NCBI GenBank assembly: GCA_963650485.1
Contig: CAVJLN010000003.1
Coordinates: 1-64,000 of the forward strand
DNA from: Suilimivivens sp963650485
GTDB taxonomy: Bacteria > Bacillota > Clostridia > Lachnospirales > Lachnospiraceae
DNA: 64,000 bases
Direction: 5' to 3'
A program made the position numbers and the translations under genes. How positions within the stretch are numbered: the stretch's first letter is position 1; the number at the start of each line of letters is the position of its first letter. This document shows, one piece after another, positions 42,670 through 51,891 of this stretch. The notes under the pieces are model-generated. The model made no database searches. It saw nothing but the letters and a program-made list of their open reading frames with translations, and was not told where the DNA came from.

Positions 42670-43674
42670 ATGGCGGCAACTAATATTACGACTAAAAAAC
42701 AGAAAAGATCGTTTGGCGAGTGGGCCAGAAGCAGAGACGGACAAAAGGTATTTGTTATGATTGCCTTTCTGATTGTCCCGTTGGTATTGCTGCTTGTATT
42801 TACCTATCTGCCGTTTGCTGAGATGGTAAGCTACAGCTTTTATAACATGAAATATACCGGTGCCCGTAAGTTTGTTGGGTGGAAAAATTACATCAAGGTG
42901 TTTCAGAGAAGTGACTGCTTCGGAGCACTGAAGCTGAGTGTGTACTACATGCTTGGATCTGTAGTGCAGCTGGCAATCGCATTGTATCTTGCTACAATGC
43001 TGAGTTTCAAAACCAAATTTGGCGATATCTTCAAGGGATTTATGTTCTTCCCGTTCCTGATTAACGGTATTGCGGTTGGTTTTATTTTTAAGTTCTTCTA
43101 CACCAGAGGCTTTGTATTTGATACCGTGCTTCAGTGGTGTGGATTCCAGTTGGATAATCTTCCGTACTGGCTGAAGGACCAGAGCATCAACAACTACTCT
43201 CTGGTGGCAACCTCCGTATGGCGTTATTTCGGACAGAACATGGTATTGTTCATCGGAGCGATCATGTCCGTGGATCCGGAGCTGTATGAAGCCTCCATGC
43301 TGGACGGTGCAAATAAATGGCATCAGTTCTTATACATTATTTTACCGAGCATCAAGACAATCCTGACTCTGAATGTCATCCTTTCCATTACCGGATCCTT
43401 AAGCGCATTTGAGCCTCCTTACGTTATTACCGATGGTGCGAACGGAACAGGTACCTACTTCGTTATTATGCATCAGATCGCGCATACACAGCAAAAGGTA
43501 GGTCTGGCATCGGCAATGGCAGTGGTGCTCCTGTCCATCATACTGATTGTAACGGTGGCACAGAAGCTGTTCTTCAAGTATGTCTTCAAGAATTCGGAAG
43601 ATGAGGATATTAATGCAGCAGTTAAGAGAGAAAAGAAGCTGGCAAAGCTTGCTGCAAAGAAGGAGGGAAGATAA
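42670..43674 (+). CDS. Sugar ABC transporter permease 1 (MalF-type)
   Basis: 334 aa, six membrane spans. The EAA loop that contacts the ATPase reads ELYEASMLDGANKWHQFLYI, near residue 205. The N-terminus is basic and the C-terminus ends in a Lys/Ala-rich tail. It pairs with permease 2 one base downstream. GGGAGG precedes ATG 42670. Confidence 0.94.
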   Translation: MAATNITTKKQKRSFGEWARSRDGQKVFVMIAFLIVPLVLLLVFTYLPFAEMVSYSFYNMKYTGARKFVGWKNYIKVFQRSDCFGALKLSVYYMLGSVVQLAIALYLATMLSFKTKFGDIFKGFMFFPFLINGIAVGFIFKFFYTRGFVFDTVLQWCGFQLDNLPYWLKDQSINNYSLVATSVWRYFGQNMVLFIGAIMSVDPELYEASMLDGANKWHQFLYIILPSIKTILTLNVILSITGSLSAFEPPYVITDGANGTGTYFVIMHQIAHTQQKVGLASAMAVVLLSIILIVTVAQKLFFKYVFKNSEDEDINAAVKREKKLAKLAAKKEGR

Positions 43675-43675
43675 G

Positions 43676-44524
43676 ATGACCGTATTTGGATATATTAAAA
43701 AATTCATTCTGATCTTTTTAAAGTATGCGTCACTGGTTTTCTTTTCGCTGGTAGCGCTTATTCCGCTGGTTTCCTGTGTGGTAACCGCATTTAAGCCGGA
43801 TGCAGAATATAACAGCACCAATGTTATGACCCTCCCTTCAAGCTGGTTATACTTTGATAATTTCATAAGTGCTTTTAAAAAGGCCGGAATGGGCAGAGCG
43901 TTTATTAACTCAACGATCATCCTTGTTTGCGTATTGGTTTTGTCCGTATTTATCGGAACACAGCTGGCTTATGTACTGAACCGTTTTGAGTTCTTTGGAA
44001 ATGGGCTGATCCGTAATCTGTTCCTAGTTGCCTGCCAGCTTCCCGGTGTAGCAATGCAGATCGCGGTTTACGAAATGATGTATAAGTTAGGCTTCATCAA
44101 TAATATGTTTGGCTATATCCTGATGACCTGTGGTACCGATGTTATTTCGATTTATATTTACATCCAGTTCTTTGAGAATATTGACTATTCACTGGATGAA
44201 TCGGCAATCATGGATGGTGCATCTTACTTCACCATTTTCTACAGAATTCTGCTTCCTCTGTTGAAGCCTGCGATTGTTACTGCATGTATTCTGAAGGGTG
44301 TTGGTACCTACAACGAATACTACAATGCAAACCTTTATCTGCAGGATAAGAAGAAATATGCGACGGTAGCAACCTCCCTGTATACCTTCGTGGGTCCTTT
44401 GGGAAGCAAGTACAACCTGATTTGTGCCGGTGTTATTATTTCACTTCTGCCGGCATTGATTGTATTTATTACCTGCCAGAAGCAGATTTATTCCGGATTG
44501 ACAGCCGGAGCTGTTAAGGGTTAA
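43676..44524 (+). CDS. Sugar ABC transporter permease 2 (MalG-type)
   Basis: 282 aa, six spans, with the EAA loop SLDESAIMDGASYFTIFYRI near residue 180. The start ATG 43676 has AAGGAGGGAAG before it and is one base after the stop of permease 1. No ATPase gene belongs to this set; Firmicute importers of this type often share a distant MsmX-like ATPase. Confidence 0.94.
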   Translation: MTVFGYIKKFILIFLKYASLVFFSLVALIPLVSCVVTAFKPDAEYNSTNVMTLPSSWLYFDNFISAFKKAGMGRAFINSTIILVCVLVLSVFIGTQLAYVLNRFEFFGNGLIRNLFLVACQLPGVAMQIAVYEMMYKLGFINNMFGYILMTCGTDVISIYIYIQFFENIDYSLDESAIMDGASYFTIFYRILLPLLKPAIVTACILKGVGTYNEYYNANLYLQDKKKYATVATSLYTFVGPLGSKYNLICAGVIISLLPALIVFITCQKQIYSGLTAGAVKG

Positions 44525-44531
44525 GAAAACC

Positions 44532-44566
44532 ATTCAGAGTCTCAGGAATTGGATGAGACTCTGAAT
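44532..44566 (+). terminator. Long hairpin between permease 2 and the epimerase
   Basis: ATTCAGAGTCTCA and TGAGACTCTGAAT form a perfect 13-bp stem around a 9-nt loop. CGTTCTT follows, so termination would be incomplete at best. The ends ATTCAG/CTGAAT match the outer arms of the dispersed repeats, so this may be a diverged member. Confidence 0.6.
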
Positions 44567-44681
44567 CGTTCTTATGTTGCTATGCATATGAGAAAATGAT
44601 CCGGTGGATCATTTTTGAGTTATGAATAATTATCATAGAAAGAGTAACGGTTGAGTTACCGAATTTAATGGAGGCGGAATT

Positions 44682-45866
44682 ATGATGGTGAATGAAATTC
44701 AGGATCATCTTACGCAAACAATTATTCCCTTTTGGAAGAAATTAAGAGACAATGAGCATGGCGGATATTACGGCTATATGACCTACGATCTTGCAGTAGA
44801 TAAAGAAGCAGTAAAGGGTTGTATCCTGAACAGCCGTATCATGTGGTTCTTCTCTAACGCATACACACTGCTTAAGGACGAGTCCCTTCTGGACGAAGCG
44901 AAACATGCCTATGAGTTCTTGAAGACCTGCTGTCTGGATCGTGAGAACGGTGGAATCTTCTGGTCCATCCAGTATGACGGAAAGCCGGAGGACACTACGA
45001 AACACACCTATAATCAGGCGTTTGCAATCTATGCATTGAGCTCATACTACGAAGCGTCCGGTGATGAAGAAGCATTGAACATTGCCAAAGAGTTATACAG
45101 CATTATTGAAAATAAATGTACCGATGAAGTCGGATATCTGGAAGCCTTTGATAAGGAATTCCATCTGATCGAGAACGACAAGTTATCCGAAAACGGTGTT
45201 ATTGCAGATAAAACGATGAATACTCTGCTCCATGTGTTTGAAGCATATACCGAGCTTTATCGTGTGGCAAAGCTGCCGGAAGTGGCAGAAAGCCTTAAGT
45301 GGATCATGGACACCTTTGCAACGAAGGTATATAATCCTGAGCTTCATCGCCAGGAGGTTTTCTTCGATGCAAACATGAATACCATTATTGACCTTCATTC
45401 CTACGGACATGATATTGAAACGGCATGGTTAATGGACCGCGGCATCGAAGTCCTTGGAGATCCGAAGTATGAAGCGCTTCTTTCTCCGATTACGAAGGAT
45501 TTGACCGCCCAGATTTACAAGGTTGCGTTTGACGGACATTCTCTGGCAAATGAGTGTGAAAAGGGCGTTGTAAATACGCATCGTATCTGGTGGGTACAGG
45601 CTGAAACAGTTGTTGGATTCTTAAACGGATATGAGAAGGATCCATTGAGAACCGAATATCTGGAGGCAGCGAAGAGTGAATGGCAGTTTATTAAGGATCA
45701 TGTCATTGATAAGCGTGCAGGCTCTGAGTGGTTCTGGGAAGTAGACCCGGAAGGAAAGCCTTACGAGGGAAGACCGATTGTAGAGCCTTGGAAGTGCCCG
45801 TATCATAACGGAAGAATGTGTTTCGAGGTAATTAAGAGATCCCGCAAAGAAGGAGGAAAATTCTAA
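44682..45866 (+). CDS. Mannobiose/cellobiose 2-epimerase (AGE superfamily)
   Basis: 394 aa. (alpha/alpha)6 barrel with catalytic His in LHSYGHDIETAWLM near residue 245 and in WKCPYHNGRMCFE near 375; NSRIMWFFSNAY near 48 is also conserved. Cellobiose 2-epimerases of this group convert beta-1,4-mannobiose to mannosyl-glucose, the substrate of the phosphorylase encoded next. Cytoplasmic. The start has GGAGG upstream; the second Met codon directly follows the first. Two bases separate its stop from the next start. Confidence 0.92.
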   Translation: MMVNEIQDHLTQTIIPFWKKLRDNEHGGYYGYMTYDLAVDKEAVKGCILNSRIMWFFSNAYTLLKDESLLDEAKHAYEFLKTCCLDRENGGIFWSIQYDGKPEDTTKHTYNQAFAIYALSSYYEASGDEEALNIAKELYSIIENKCTDEVGYLEAFDKEFHLIENDKLSENGVIADKTMNTLLHVFEAYTELYRVAKLPEVAESLKWIMDTFATKVYNPELHRQEVFFDANMNTIIDLHSYGHDIETAWLMDRGIEVLGDPKYEALLSPITKDLTAQIYKVAFDGHSLANECEKGVVNTHRIWWVQAETVVGFLNGYEKDPLRTEYLEAAKSEWQFIKDHVIDKRAGSEWFWEVDPEGKPYEGRPIVEPWKCPYHNGRMCFEVIKRSRKEGGKF

Positions 45867-45868
45867 CA

Positions 45869-47041
45869 ATGAATAAGCATTATGAGATTGAGTCAGCCAA
45901 GCTTGAACTGCTCATCAACCGTAAAAACGAGATCGATCCTGATTTTTACAATGGTATTTATGACAAGTACAAATATCCGGTATTAACCAGAGAGCATGCG
46001 CCATTAATCTGGCAGTATGATTTCAATCCGGAAACAAACCCTTATTTCATGAAGCGTCTCGGAATCAATGCAGTTCTGAATTCCGGAGCAATTGAATTAA
46101 ACGGTAAGTATTATCTGGTAGCCAGAGTGGAAGGCGATGATCGTAAGTCCTTCTTCGCAGTGGCAGAAAGTGACAGTCCGGTGGATGGATTCCGTTTCTG
46201 GGATTATCCGATTCTTCTTCCCGATACCTGTCCGGAAGAAACCAATGTATATGACATGCGTCTTACCAAGCATGAAGATGGCTACATCTACGGTGTATTC
46301 TGTTCCGAAAGCAAGGATACTTCCGTAAGTGATCTTTCCGCAGCAGTTGCAGCAGCGGGTATCGTAAGAACCAAGGACTTAAAGACCTGGGAACGACTTG
46401 ACAATTTAACCACGCTTCATTCTCCCCAGCAGAGAAATGTTGTTCTTCATCCGGAATTTGTAAATGGCAAGTATGCATTCTACACCAGACCGATGGATGA
46501 TTTTATTGACACCGGATCAGGCGGCGGTATTGGATTTGGCTTATGCGATGATATCGAGCATGCAGTCATTGATGAAGAAAAGATGACCAGCTTGCGTAAG
46601 TATCACACCATTACCGAGGTAAAGAACGGCGCAGGTGCTGTTCCGATCAAGACCGAAAAGGGATGGATTCATATTGCACATGGCGTCCGTAACACGGCAG
46701 CAGGACTCCGTTATGTTATTTATGCATTTGCAACAGACTTAAACGATCCCTCCAAGGTGATTGCAGAACCTTCCGGAATGCTGATCGGACCCAGAGGTGC
46801 AGAAAGAGTCGGAGACGTTTCCAACGTTGTGTTCACCAACGGTGCAATTGCAACAGAAAACGGCAATGTCTATATTTACTATGCATCCAGTGATACCAGA
46901 ATGCATGTTGCATCCACAACGATTGATAAGTTGATGGATTATGTATTTAATACTCCGAAGGATCCGCTTCGTTCGGTAGAATGCGTTGCACAGAGATGTG
47001 ACCTTGTAAAGAAGAATCTGGAATATCTGAATCGTAAATAA
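45869..47041 (+). CDS. GH130 phosphorylase, mannosyl-glucose phosphorylase type (GH130_1)
   Basis: 390 aa, a length typical of 4-O-beta-mannosyl-glucose phosphorylases (Ruminococcus albus RaMP1 is similar). Five-bladed propeller motifs: YDMRLTKHEDGYIYGVF near residue 130, QRNVVLHPEF near 190 and GAGAVPIKTEKGWIHIAHG near 253. It would cleave mannosyl-glucose with phosphate to mannose-1-phosphate and glucose. Ribosome binding site GGAGGAAA lies in the epimerase end, so both are tightly linked. Subfamily assigned by length and place, not by alignment. Confidence 0.9.
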   Translation: MNKHYEIESAKLELLINRKNEIDPDFYNGIYDKYKYPVLTREHAPLIWQYDFNPETNPYFMKRLGINAVLNSGAIELNGKYYLVARVEGDDRKSFFAVAESDSPVDGFRFWDYPILLPDTCPEETNVYDMRLTKHEDGYIYGVFCSESKDTSVSDLSAAVAAAGIVRTKDLKTWERLDNLTTLHSPQQRNVVLHPEFVNGKYAFYTRPMDDFIDTGSGGGIGFGLCDDIEHAVIDEEKMTSLRKYHTITEVKNGAGAVPIKTEKGWIHIAHGVRNTAAGLRYVIYAFATDLNDPSKVIAEPSGMLIGPRGAERVGDVSNVVFTNGAIATENGNVYIYYASSDTRMHVASTTIDKLMDYVFNTPKDPLRSVECVAQRCDLVKKNLEYLNRK

Positions 47042-47088
47042 TGAGCTGCGGCTCATACAAAGTATGAACCAACAGAAAGGAAAAGAAA

Positions 47089-48111
47089 ATGAGCGAATTA
47101 AAAATGATTGCCCCTCCTGTTAAGAATGTTCCTTGGCAGGAAAGACCCGCAAATTTAACAGGAGCACCGATCTGGAGATATACAGAAAACCCGATTATCG
47201 GAAGAAATCCGGTAGAGGGTGTTGCGAGAATCTTTAACAGTGCGGTAATGCCTTACGGCGATGAATTCATCGGTGTGTTCCGTGGAGAGCAGACAAACGG
47301 TATCCCTTATATCTATATGGGAAGAAGCAAGGATGCCATTCACTGGGATTTCGATAAGGAAAAGATTCCTTTTGTAAACGAAAAGGGAGAACCCTTCATG
47401 CCCAGATATGCCTATGACCCGAGACTTGTAAAGGTGGAAGACACCTATTACATTATCTGGTGCCAGGATTTTTACGGTGCTTCCATTGGTATGGCGAAGA
47501 CCACAGATTTCAAGACCTTCACAAGACTGGAGAATCCGTTCATTCCTTACAACAGAAATGCCGTATTATTCCCTCGTAAGATTAACGGCAACTACATGCT
47601 GTTAAGCAGACCTTCCGACAGTGGACATACACCGTTTGGTGATATTTTCTTAAGCGAAAGCCCGGATCTGGTATACTGGGGCAAGCACAGACATGTAATG
47701 AGTCAGGGAAGCGAATGGTGGGAATCTGTCAAAATCGGCGGTGGCGCTGCCCCGATCGAGACAAGCGAAGGCTGGCTGCTGTTCTATCATGGCGTAAGCG
47801 GAACCTGTAACGGATTTGTTTACTCCATCGGTGGTGCAATCCTTGATCTTGAGAATCCTTCTATTGTAAAATATCGTTGTGAGACCTTCCTGCTTACTCC
47901 GGAAGAGTGGTATGAGGAAAGAGGCTTCGTTCCTAACGTATGTTTCCCCTGTGCAACGATTCATGATCCGGAAACCGGAAGAATTGCAATCTATTATGGC
48001 TGTGCAGACAGCTATGTAGGCCTTGCCTTTACCCAGTTCGAGGATATTGTTGCTTACATTAAGGAGCACAGCAAATTAACGGAAACAGATACAGAAATCG
48101 GTATCAGATAG
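47089..48111 (+). CDS. GH130 phosphorylase, manno-oligosaccharide type (GH130_2)
   Basis: 340 aa, shorter than its neighbour. AYDPRLVKVEDTYYIIWCQD near residue 105 carries the Asp and Arg of the family, with NAVLFPRKINGNYMLLSRPS near 155 and GGGAAPIETSEGWLLFYHGV near 215. It would release mannose-1-phosphate from beta-1,4-manno-oligosaccharides. The pairing of long and short GH130 with an epimerase is the pattern known from R. albus and R. intestinalis. The TAG stop lies in a TAGTTAC repeat fragment, and a hairpin follows. Confidence 0.9.
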   Translation: MSELKMIAPPVKNVPWQERPANLTGAPIWRYTENPIIGRNPVEGVARIFNSAVMPYGDEFIGVFRGEQTNGIPYIYMGRSKDAIHWDFDKEKIPFVNEKGEPFMPRYAYDPRLVKVEDTYYIIWCQDFYGASIGMAKTTDFKTFTRLENPFIPYNRNAVLFPRKINGNYMLLSRPSDSGHTPFGDIFLSESPDLVYWGKHRHVMSQGSEWWESVKIGGGAAPIETSEGWLLFYHGVSGTCNGFVYSIGGAILDLENPSIVKYRCETFLLTPEEWYEERGFVPNVCFPCATIHDPETGRIAIYYGCADSYVGLAFTQFEDIVAYIKEHSKLTETDTEIGIR

Positions 48112-48145
48112 TTACAATAGTTACAAAGAATGTAAGAAAGACCGG

Positions 48146-48171
48146 AAAGGCCTGTTGCAAAGCAGGCCTTT
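48146..48171 (+). terminator. Hairpin after the second GH130 gene
   Basis: AAAGGCCTG and CAGGCCTTT form a 9-bp stem, loop TTGCAAAG. CTGAATAGTTATTTATTTT follows, so T residues are scattered rather than in a run. Fragments of the dispersed repeat (TAGTTAC at 48109 and CTGAATAGTTA at 48172) flank the stem. Confidence 0.65.
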
Positions 48172-48216
48172 CTGAATAGTTATTTATTTTCCATAGAAAA
48201 GGTTGGAGAGGTGTCT

Positions 48217-49356
48217 ATGAGATATCCGGTAGATTTTGAAAAGGGTGAGTTAAACAGAGGTAACTGGAAGCGTATTAAAGAATGCATGAAAAAGGCAGAA
48301 GCAGGAAAGCCGGTTAAGGTTGGATTCCTTGGTGGCTCCATCACACAGGGCAGTCTGTCTTCCACACCTGAAACATGCTATGCTTATCTGGTATATAAGT
48401 GGTGGAAGGAAAAATTCCCCGAGAGTCAGATAGAGTATATCAATGCAGGAATTGGAGGTACCAGCTCACAGTTTGGTGTATCCAGAGTGGAGCAGCACTT
48501 ATTACAGAAGAAGCCTGACTTTATTCTGATTGAGTTTGCAGTAAATGATGATAACAATGAATTTTTCAGAGAGACCTATGAAGGTCTGATACGGAAGGTT
48601 TATGGTGATGAAAGTGCACCGGCGGTTCTTTTAATGAACAACGTCCGGTATGATGACGGAAGCAGTGCAGAGGATCAGCATGCAGCAGTAGCACGTGCCT
48701 ACCAGCTTCCTATGGTCAGTATGAAGAGTACTATTCTGCCTCCGGTAAAATCCGGACAGATTAAGAATCGTGAAATTACTCCGGATGATCTTCATCCGAA
48801 TGATGACGGTCATGCCCTGGTTGCAAAGGTCATTACCACATTCTTAGAGAAAATTTATCAGGATCGTAAGGAGGAAGAAGCAGCTCCTGACTTTAACGGG
48901 AAAACACTTCCGAGCCCGATTACTGCCAATGAGTATGAGAATTCGGTACGATATAAAAATTATAACAGTACGCCGGTTCTGAATGGTTTCCGGGAGGATC
49001 CCAATAAGAAGAAGGAATTCCTGGATATTTTCAGTGGAGGCTTTATTGCTTCCAACGTGGGAGATGAGATCTCCTTTGATGTGGAAGCAACAGGAATAGC
49101 GATCCAGTATCGCAAAACGATCCACAGACCGACTCCGATTGCAGAGGTCATTGTGGATGGAGACGAAAGCACGAGAACTGTCCTTGACGGAAACTTCGAG
49201 GAAGACTGGGGGGACTGCCTGTTTATTCAGACGATAACCCGGCACACCGAGCTTAAAAAGCATCATGTACAGATCCGTATCATAGAAAACCATGAGGACG
49301 ATCAGGTACCGTTCTATCTGGTATCTGTGATTGGCTCCAAAGGACCGGATGCGTAA
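48217..49356 (+). CDS. SGNH-hydrolase acetyl esterase, CE17-like, with C-terminal carbohydrate-binding-like domain
   Basis: 379 aa. SGNH part: Ser in GFLGGSITQGS near residue 42, Gly and Asn in NAGIGGTSS and FAVNDDNNE, and the Asp-x-x-His in DDLHPNDDGHALVA near 190. The last about 150 residues form a beta-rich domain, as in the CE17 esterase of R. intestinalis, where a CBM35 follows the SGNH domain. It would remove acetyl groups from imported manno-oligosaccharides; no signal peptide is present. ATG 48217 has GGAGAGG upstream. CE family is by resemblance and locus context. Confidence 0.82.
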   Translation: MRYPVDFEKGELNRGNWKRIKECMKKAEAGKPVKVGFLGGSITQGSLSSTPETCYAYLVYKWWKEKFPESQIEYINAGIGGTSSQFGVSRVEQHLLQKKPDFILIEFAVNDDNNEFFRETYEGLIRKVYGDESAPAVLLMNNVRYDDGSSAEDQHAAVARAYQLPMVSMKSTILPPVKSGQIKNREITPDDLHPNDDGHALVAKVITTFLEKIYQDRKEEEAAPDFNGKTLPSPITANEYENSVRYKNYNSTPVLNGFREDPNKKKEFLDIFSGGFIASNVGDEISFDVEATGIAIQYRKTIHRPTPIAEVIVDGDESTRTVLDGNFEEDWGDCLFIQTITRHTELKKHHVQIRIIENHEDDQVPFYLVSVIGSKGPDA

Positions 49357-49464
49357 GAAATCCATAATCCGGCAGATTCGTCTGATGAGAAGCTTACACT
49401 GTAAAGTAATAGAAAGCAGTACTGCTTGAAATAATAGGATGCAAGAATAAAGGAGAACAGGAAA

Positions 49465-51771
49465 ATGTTTCGTGACGATTTTGTCTGGGGTGTTGCAAGC
49501 AGCGCTTACCAGATTGAAGGAAGAGATGCAGATGATGGCGCAGGAGCAATGATCTGGGATAAGTTCATTGCGGAGGGCGGCACCAAGGATGGCTATGGAG
49601 CGGAAGTGGCATGTGATCATATGCACCGCTACAAGGACGATTTTGCATTGATGAGACTGATGGGAATTAAGGCATACCGTTTTTCCATCAGTTGGGCAAG
49701 ATTGATTCCGGAGGGAACCGGAAAGGTTAATGAAAAGGCAGTTGCCTTATACCGGGACATGATTCTTGAAATGAAGAAGAATGGCATTGAGCCGTATCTG
49801 ACCATGTATCACTGGGAATTTCCTCAGGCATTACAAGACAAGGGTGGCTGGCTGAATGAAGAGGTTATCCAGTGGTTTGGCGAATATGCCAAGGCTGTTG
49901 CGGAGAACTTTTCGGATATTTGTGAGAACTTTATTACCTTAAATGAGCCGGAATGCTTCGTTGGAATCGGGCATATGTCCGGTATCCATGCACCGGGTCT
50001 TCACCTTCCGTACAAGGATGTGTTCCAGATTGCACACAATGCACTGCGTGCACATGGACAGGCAGTTATTAATCTTCGTAAATATGCCTGCCGTCCGATT
50101 AAGGTTGGATATGCGCCGACCTGCGGTATGGCATATCCGGTAAGCAATAAGCCGGAGGATGTGGAGGCAGCAAGAAAGGTACTGTTTGGCTTCTATCAGC
50201 CGATGGATAACTGGACCTGGAATGTGGCATGGTTTAACGATCCGGTATTCTTAGGAAAATATCCGGAGGAGGGATTAAAGAAGTTCGCAGAGTATCTGCC
50301 GGAAATCACCGATGAGGATATGAAGCTGATTTCCCAGCCGCTGGATTTCATGGGACAGAATATTTACAATGGCTACTTTGTAAAAGCCGGCGAAAACGGA
50401 GAAATCGAATTCCCAGATAGACCGGAAGGCTTTCCGAAGACCGCAGCCAACTGGCCGGTTACTCCGGACTGCTTCTACTGGGGTGTGAAGTTTATTTATG
50501 AGCGTTACAAGCTTCCACTGTTTGCCACGGAGAACGGTATGTCCTGTCATGATGATGTTTCTCTCGATGGAAGAGTGCACGATCCGAATCGTCAGAACTT
50601 TCTCGATATGTATATTTCTGCATTGCAGAAGGCAAATGATGAAGGTGTGGACGTCCGTGGTTACTTCCTGTGGACCTTCTTAGATAACTTTGAATGGGAT
50701 AAGGGCTATACTGAGCGATTTGGTATTGTCCATGTGGATTTCGCAACCCAGAAGCGAATCGTAAAGGATTCTGCATTCTGGTATCAGAAGGTAATTGAAA
50801 CGAACGGAGCAATTTTGTCCATTAATACCAAACAGAGGCCGATTCTGTTCCTGAAGCCGGTGTTCAAGGAAATGATCTGGGGAGGAAACCGTTTGAGGAG
50901 TCTTTTCGGATACAACATTCCAGGTGATGATACCGGAGAATGCTGGGCAATCGGCGCTCATCAGAACGGAGACTGTGTTGTGAAGGAAGGTCTTTTCAAA
51001 GGGAAAACACTCTCCCAATTATGGAAGGAAGAGCCGTACCTCTTTGGTAATGAAGAAGGAGACCGCTTCCCGCTGCTGATTAAGATTATCGATGCAAAGG
51101 ATAACTTAAGTATCCAGGTGCATCCGGACGATGCCTACGCACAGGTTCACGAGAATGGATCCTTAGGAAAAACCGAATGCTGGTACATTCTGGATTGCCC
51201 GGAGGGCGCAGAACTTGTTGTCGGCCATAATGCGAAAACGAAGGAAGAACTTACGAAAATGATTTCGGAAGGTAAGTGGGACGAGTTCATCCGCCGTGTT
51301 CCGATTAAGAAGGGTGATTTCATCCAGATCAATCCTGGAACCGTACATGCGATTACCAGTGGCTGCCTGATCCTGGAGACACAGCAGAACAGTGACATTA
51401 CCTATCGTGTATATGATTATGACCGTCTGCAGAATGGCAAGCCGCGTCAGTTACATGTACAGCAGAGCATTGATGTAATTCATGTTCCGGCAGCATCTGC
51501 AAAGGACAGCGTGAAGTATGTCGGAGATCTGCCGAAGAATCAGTTAAATGAACTGATTCACTGTTCTTACTACACGGTATGGAAGCTTGATGTAACGAGA
51601 CCGGTATCGATCGAACAAACGCATCCTTTTATGAATGTGAGTGTTATTGAAGGAGAAGGACTTGTGAATGGACAGATGATCCGCAAGGGCGATCATTTCA
51701 TTCTTCCTGCCGGAATCGGAACCGTTGATTTCCAGGGAGATATGAGTTTAATCTTATCTTCTACAAAATAA
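49465..51771 (+). CDS. GH1 beta-glycosidase fused to class I mannose-6-phosphate isomerase
   Basis: 768 aa, two enzymes in one chain. Residues 1-450 are a complete GH1: acid/base Glu in ITLNEPECF near 166, nucleophile Glu in LFATENGMS near 353, closing WTFLDNFEWDKGYTERFGI. Residues about 455-768 are a ManA-type isomerase: KPVFKEMIWGG, zinc ligands in SIQVHPDDAY, GKTECWYIL and NPGTVHAI. The GH1 part would release glucose or mannose from short beta-linked products; the isomerase converts mannose-6-phosphate to fructose-6-phosphate. The linker is short (ILSINTKQRP) and the frame continuous with no internal start signal, so I read it as a true fusion. Last gene of the mannoside cluster. Confidence 0.93.
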   Translation: MFRDDFVWGVASSAYQIEGRDADDGAGAMIWDKFIAEGGTKDGYGAEVACDHMHRYKDDFALMRLMGIKAYRFSISWARLIPEGTGKVNEKAVALYRDMILEMKKNGIEPYLTMYHWEFPQALQDKGGWLNEEVIQWFGEYAKAVAENFSDICENFITLNEPECFVGIGHMSGIHAPGLHLPYKDVFQIAHNALRAHGQAVINLRKYACRPIKVGYAPTCGMAYPVSNKPEDVEAARKVLFGFYQPMDNWTWNVAWFNDPVFLGKYPEEGLKKFAEYLPEITDEDMKLISQPLDFMGQNIYNGYFVKAGENGEIEFPDRPEGFPKTAANWPVTPDCFYWGVKFIYERYKLPLFATENGMSCHDDVSLDGRVHDPNRQNFLDMYISALQKANDEGVDVRGYFLWTFLDNFEWDKGYTERFGIVHVDFATQKRIVKDSAFWYQKVIETNGAILSINTKQRPILFLKPVFKEMIWGGNRLRSLFGYNIPGDDTGECWAIGAHQNGDCVVKEGLFKGKTLSQLWKEEPYLFGNEEGDRFPLLIKIIDAKDNLSIQVHPDDAYAQVHENGSLGKTECWYILDCPEGAELVVGHNAKTKEELTKMISEGKWDEFIRRVPIKKGDFIQINPGTVHAITSGCLILETQQNSDITYRVYDYDRLQNGKPRQLHVQQSIDVIHVPAASAKDSVKYVGDLPKNQLNELIHCSYYTVWKLDVTRPVSIEQTHPFMNVSVIEGEGLVNGQMIRKGDHFILPAGIGTVDFQGDMSLILSSTK

Positions 51772-51803
51772 GTTATTATTCGATATAAAAATTGATCATT
51801 ATA

Positions 51804-51833
51804 AAGGCGCTGGAGGAAATCCTCTTGCGCCTT
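51804..51833 (+). terminator. Terminator of the mannoside operon
   Basis: AAGGCGC pairs with GCGCCTT, with an inner GAGGA/TCCTC stem, followed by ACTTTATTTT. A weak TTGCGC-N17-TAGAAT pair (51825-51853) overlaps the right arm and may start the next gene's transcript. Confidence 0.8.
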
Positions 51834-51891
51834 ACTTTATTTTCGGCTAGAATGTATCTGGAGAAGTTTTCTTATGAGGAAGGGGTTAACA

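Noticed and set aside
49465..51771. 6-phospho-beta-glucosidase reading of the GH1 part
   Set aside because: No PTS genes are near and the locus takes up free oligosaccharides by an ABC importer, so a non-phosphorylated substrate is more likely; not decided by sequence alone.
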